64,000 nt of DNA, from assembly GCF_000689415.1 (NCBI RefSeq), contig NZ_HG322950.1:3293501-3357500 (forward strand), written 5' to 3'. This document shows positions 61,659-64,000 of the stretch, in pieces. The notes beneath the pieces are model-generated. The model ran no database searches. It was not told where the DNA came from and saw only the letters and a program-made list of their open reading frames with translations. How positions within the stretch are numbered: the stretch's first letter is position 1; each line of letters opens with the position of its first letter. Both the position numbers and the translations under genes were made by a program. Origin of the DNA: Pseudomonas knackmussii B13 (GTDB lineage Bacteria > Pseudomonadota > Gammaproteobacteria > Pseudomonadales > Pseudomonadaceae).

Positions 61659-63113
61659 ATGCAAGCCCTGCTCACCGCGCACCCGCTGTTCGTCGCTCCT
61701 TTCCTGTTGCTCCTCGACCTGCTGCTCTGGCGCCTGCTCGACGCACAGCGGCCGTGGTGGCGGGTGGCGCTGCGCCTGGGTTTCTTCCTGCTCTACAGCC
61801 TGCTGCTGTTCAATGCCGGGATCAGCCCGCTGCAACAGGCGCCCTGGCCGGAAGACCTGCCCAGTCACCTGGTGGCGACCTTCCTGCAGATCATGTGGTG
61901 GTTGTTCGGTGCGCGCTGCCTGACGGTGCTGATCGGCGCCTTCCTGCTGCAACGGGTCGGTCATGCCGGGCGCTTGCTGCAGGAAGTGATAGGCGCGCTG
62001 ATCTTCCTCGTCGCGGTGATCGCGGCGGCTGGCTACGTTCTAGACCTGCCAGTGAAGGGCCTGCTGGCGACCTCCGGCGTGGTCGCCATCGTCCTCGGCC
62101 TGGCCCTGCAGAGCACGCTGAGCGACGTGTTCTCCGGGATCATCCTCAACACCACCAAGCCCTACCAACTGGATGACTGGATCAGCATCGACGGCACCGA
62201 GGGCAAGGTGGTGGAGATCGACTGGCGCTCTACCTACCTGCAGACCGCGCAGGGCAGTCTGGCGGTGATCCCCAACTCCCTGGCCGGCAAGGCCAAGCTG
62301 CTCAACCTCAGTCGACCGGCCAACCTCTATGGCGTCAGTGTGACGGTCGAGATCAGCCCGCTGGTGCGCCCGCGCACTGTGCTGGATGCCCTGCAACGCG
62401 CCCTTGGAGGCTGCCGCGCGCTGCTGCCGGAACCGGCGCCGAGCGTGGGCATCCGCAAGTCCACTGGCAGCGGCGTGGAGTACGAGATGAGCGGCTACGT
62501 CGCCTCCATGGGCGAGAAGCGCGAGGTGCGCAACCAGCTTTACGACCTCGCCTTCCGGCACCTGCAAGCAGCCGGCATCGTCCTGCTGAGCAACGCCGAA
62601 GCGCTCGCCACCCGCACTGAATTGCCGCGGGCGCGAAGCCTGCTCGGCGAGTCGCCGCTGTTCGCCGCGCTGACCGACGAGGAGAAAGACGTCCTGAGCT
62701 CGCACATGCACGCGCAGCCCTTCAAGGCCGGCCAGGTATTGCTGGAGATCGGCGAGGTCAGCGAGGACCTGCTGATCATCGAGTCCGGGGTGGTCAGCGT
62801 CACTCTGCCGCGCAGCGACGGCAGCATCGAAGCGGGGCGCATGGGCCCCGGCGAGATCATCGGCGAGGCCGGAGTGCTCTCGCGCAGCGGCTGGCAGGCG
62901 CGCTTCAGCGCACTGAGCGACGGGCGCCTGTACCGTATCCCCGGCGACGCCCTGCAGCCCTGCCTGGAGGCCCGCCAGGAGATCGCCGAGGCCATGGCCC
63001 GGCTGCTCGACTATCGCCAGCAGGCCACCGCCGCGCTGCTGGTCGAGGCCCCCGTCCGCCCGCGTCGCCGCGGCTTGCTGCAGTGGCTATCGGGCCTTCG
63101 TCACCACGCTTGA
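61659..63113 (+). CDS. MscS-family channel with cyclic-nucleotide-binding domain
   Basis: Inner-membrane protein of 484 residues. Four hydrophobic helices (about 10-28, 36-56, 72-92 and 105-127) lead into the MscS pore helix and beta domain: GLLATSGVVAIVLGLALQST (pore-lining, Gly/Ala rich, about 131-150), then LDDWISIDGTEGKVVEIDWRST and VIPNSLAGKAKLLNLSRP. Residues about 330-455 are a cNMP/CRP-type domain (FKAGQVLLEIGEVSEDLLIIESGVV, GPGEIIGEAGVLSRSGWQARF). This matches the bCNG subfamily of MscS relatives, which respond to cyclic nucleotides and show little or no mechanosensitivity. The start at 61659 has AAGGA. Confidence 0.92.
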   Translation: MQALLTAHPLFVAPFLLLLDLLLWRLLDAQRPWWRVALRLGFFLLYSLLLFNAGISPLQQAPWPEDLPSHLVATFLQIMWWLFGARCLTVLIGAFLLQRVGHAGRLLQEVIGALIFLVAVIAAAGYVLDLPVKGLLATSGVVAIVLGLALQSTLSDVFSGIILNTTKPYQLDDWISIDGTEGKVVEIDWRSTYLQTAQGSLAVIPNSLAGKAKLLNLSRPANLYGVSVTVEISPLVRPRTVLDALQRALGGCRALLPEPAPSVGIRKSTGSGVEYEMSGYVASMGEKREVRNQLYDLAFRHLQAAGIVLLSNAEALATRTELPRARSLLGESPLFAALTDEEKDVLSSHMHAQPFKAGQVLLEIGEVSEDLLIIESGVVSVTLPRSDGSIEAGRMGPGEIIGEAGVLSRSGWQARFSALSDGRLYRIPGDALQPCLEARQEIAEAMARLLDYRQQATAALLVEAPVRPRRRGLLQWLSGLRHHA

Positions 63114-63171
63114 GGCTGCGGTCCGGCAGCGGCAAGATGATCGCCCCGCCCTGCCCTCCAGGAGCCGCGAC

Positions 63172-63918
63172 ATGACCGACACCCGCCACCTGTTCACCCA
63201 GCAGGCCGACGCCTACCGCAACGGCCGCCCGACCTACGACCCGGCATTCTTCGCCTGGCTCGCCCAGGTGGCGCCGGGTACCGGCCTGGCCTGGGATTGC
63301 GGCTGCGGCTCCGGCCAGGCCAGCCTCGACCTGGCCCGGCACTTCCGGCGCGTGGTGGCTACCGACATCAACACGAAGCAGCTGGAACAGGCGCCGCGCG
63401 AACCCAACATCGACTACCGCTGCGAACCGGCGGAAAGCACCTCGCTGCAACCGGCGAGCGTGGACCTCACCCTGGTGGCCCAGGCGCTGCACTGGTTCGA
63501 CATCGAACGTTTCTATGCCGAGGTGCGCCGCGTCTCGCGCCCAGGCGCATTGCTGGCGGTGGTCTCCTACAACCTGCTGAACATCGAACCGCAGCTGGAT
63601 GCGCTGATCCGGCATCTCTATCACGAGGTCGTCGGCCCTTACTGGGCGCCGGAGCGCAAGCACGTCGAGACGGGCTACGCGACCATTCCCTTCCCCTTCG
63701 AGCAGGTCGCTACGCCACCGTTCGCACTCGAAGCCGAGTGGGACTTCCAGCGCCTGATCGACTACCTCTGCAGCTGGTCGGCGGTGGCCAGCTATCGCCA
63801 GGCCACCGGGCAGGACCCGGTACAGGAGCTGCGCGCAAAGCTGCAGGCTGCCTGGGGCAACGAACCGACCCGCAAGGTCAACTGGCCGCTGACTATCAAG
63901 CTGGGCAAAGTGGCCTGA
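63172..63918 (+). CDS. Class I SAM-dependent methyltransferase
   Basis: Methyltransferase of 248 residues of the Methyltransf_11 / UbiE-like group. Motif I is DCGCGSGQASLDLA (about 43-56), the acidic end of beta-2 is ATDINTKQLEQA (about 63-74), and VDLTLVAQALHWFDIERFYAEVRRVSRPGALLAVV is the post-II/III region; the ALHWFD phrase is typical of the trans-aconitate/Tgs1-like branch. Cytoplasmic; acceptor unknown. The ATG follows CCAGGAGCC. It lies 58 bases after the channel gene on the same strand. After the stop, 63937-64000 looks like degenerate REP sequence. Confidence 0.9.
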   Translation: MTDTRHLFTQQADAYRNGRPTYDPAFFAWLAQVAPGTGLAWDCGCGSGQASLDLARHFRRVVATDINTKQLEQAPREPNIDYRCEPAESTSLQPASVDLTLVAQALHWFDIERFYAEVRRVSRPGALLAVVSYNLLNIEPQLDALIRHLYHEVVGPYWAPERKHVETGYATIPFPFEQVATPPFALEAEWDFQRLIDYLCSWSAVASYRQATGQDPVQELRAKLQAAWGNEPTRKVNWPLTIKLGKVA

Positions 63919-64000
63919 ACTGCGCATGACCTCCGCGTAGGAGCTGACCCTTTTTCGCGATCCAGCCAGCAGGCCGGCCCTGCATTCCTTCGCGGATGGG

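Overview
The window is GC-rich (mid-60s percent by eye) chromosomal DNA from a gamma-proteobacterium, almost certainly a Pseudomonas close to the P. aeruginosa / P. nitroreducens / P. citronellolis group. The evidence is a mexEF-oprN type efflux operon, a HemO-type heme oxygenase, a phnWX pair, tamAB, and many Pseudomonas-style REP repeats (cores ending GCTCCTAC). No tRNA, rRNA, CRISPR array, transposase, integrase or phage gene was seen. From memory and unchecked, 1-22.6 kb plus 49-52 kb resembles the PAO1 order tamB-tamA ... xthA ... terC ... acyl-CoA dehydrogenase-LysR-acyl-CoA dehydrogenase-thiolase-SDR-AMP ligase // AraC-AMP ligase (about PA2542-PA2557). The block from about 22.7 to 49 kb would then be inserted relative to PAO1.

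Layout. 1-8.5 kb: start of an mgtA Mg2+ ATPase, the tamB/tamA envelope pair, a GNAT acetyltransferase and xthA. 8.5-13.7 kb: a BvgS/EvgS-like hybrid kinase with two periplasmic binding domains, divergent from a PstS-like protein fused to an OmpA domain. 13.7-15.1 kb: terC with a folded leader that can mask its ribosome binding site, plus a small overlapping gene. 15.1-22.6 kb: fatty-acid or branched-acid CoA degradation (two acyl-CoA dehydrogenases, thiolase, SDR, AMP ligase, LysR regulator). 22.7-25.7 kb: phnX and phnW (2-aminoethylphosphonate breakdown) with a divergent LysR regulator.

25.7-39.2 kb: a self-contained accessory block between two directly repeated, about 180-bp composite repeats. 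It has a LuxR/MalT-like regulator, an envelope operon (DUF1302, DUF1329 and two DUF1254/1214 paralogues), an AraC regulator, and an opposing cluster (outer-membrane barrel, SDR, alpha/beta hydrolase, Baeyer-Villiger monooxygenase). The inferred role is uptake of a hydrophobic substrate and ketone-to-ester-to-alcohol/acid degradation. It may have been inserted between the phnWX regulator and a second LysR gene with an OPA-type transporter (39.2-41.7 kb).

41.8-46.7 kb: iron/heme acquisition: ECF sigma factor, TonB-dependent receptor with signalling domain, hemO, DUF454 protein, with Fur-like boxes, followed by an HNH nuclease. 46.9-51.9 kb: chemoreceptor, AraC regulator and AMP-binding CoA ligase with a LiuR-like palindrome. 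52.3-55.2 kb: pbpG, thioesterase and thiolase. 55.5-61.5 kb: mexE-mexF-oprN. 61.6-64 kb: cyclic-nucleotide-domain MscS channel and a methyltransferase.

The points most worth pursuing are the repeat-flanked catabolic block with its C13 tract in the DUF1329 gene, the terC leader, the tandem-sensor kinase paired with a PstS-OmpA fusion, and the ECF/receptor pair lacking a FecR-type anti-sigma gene.
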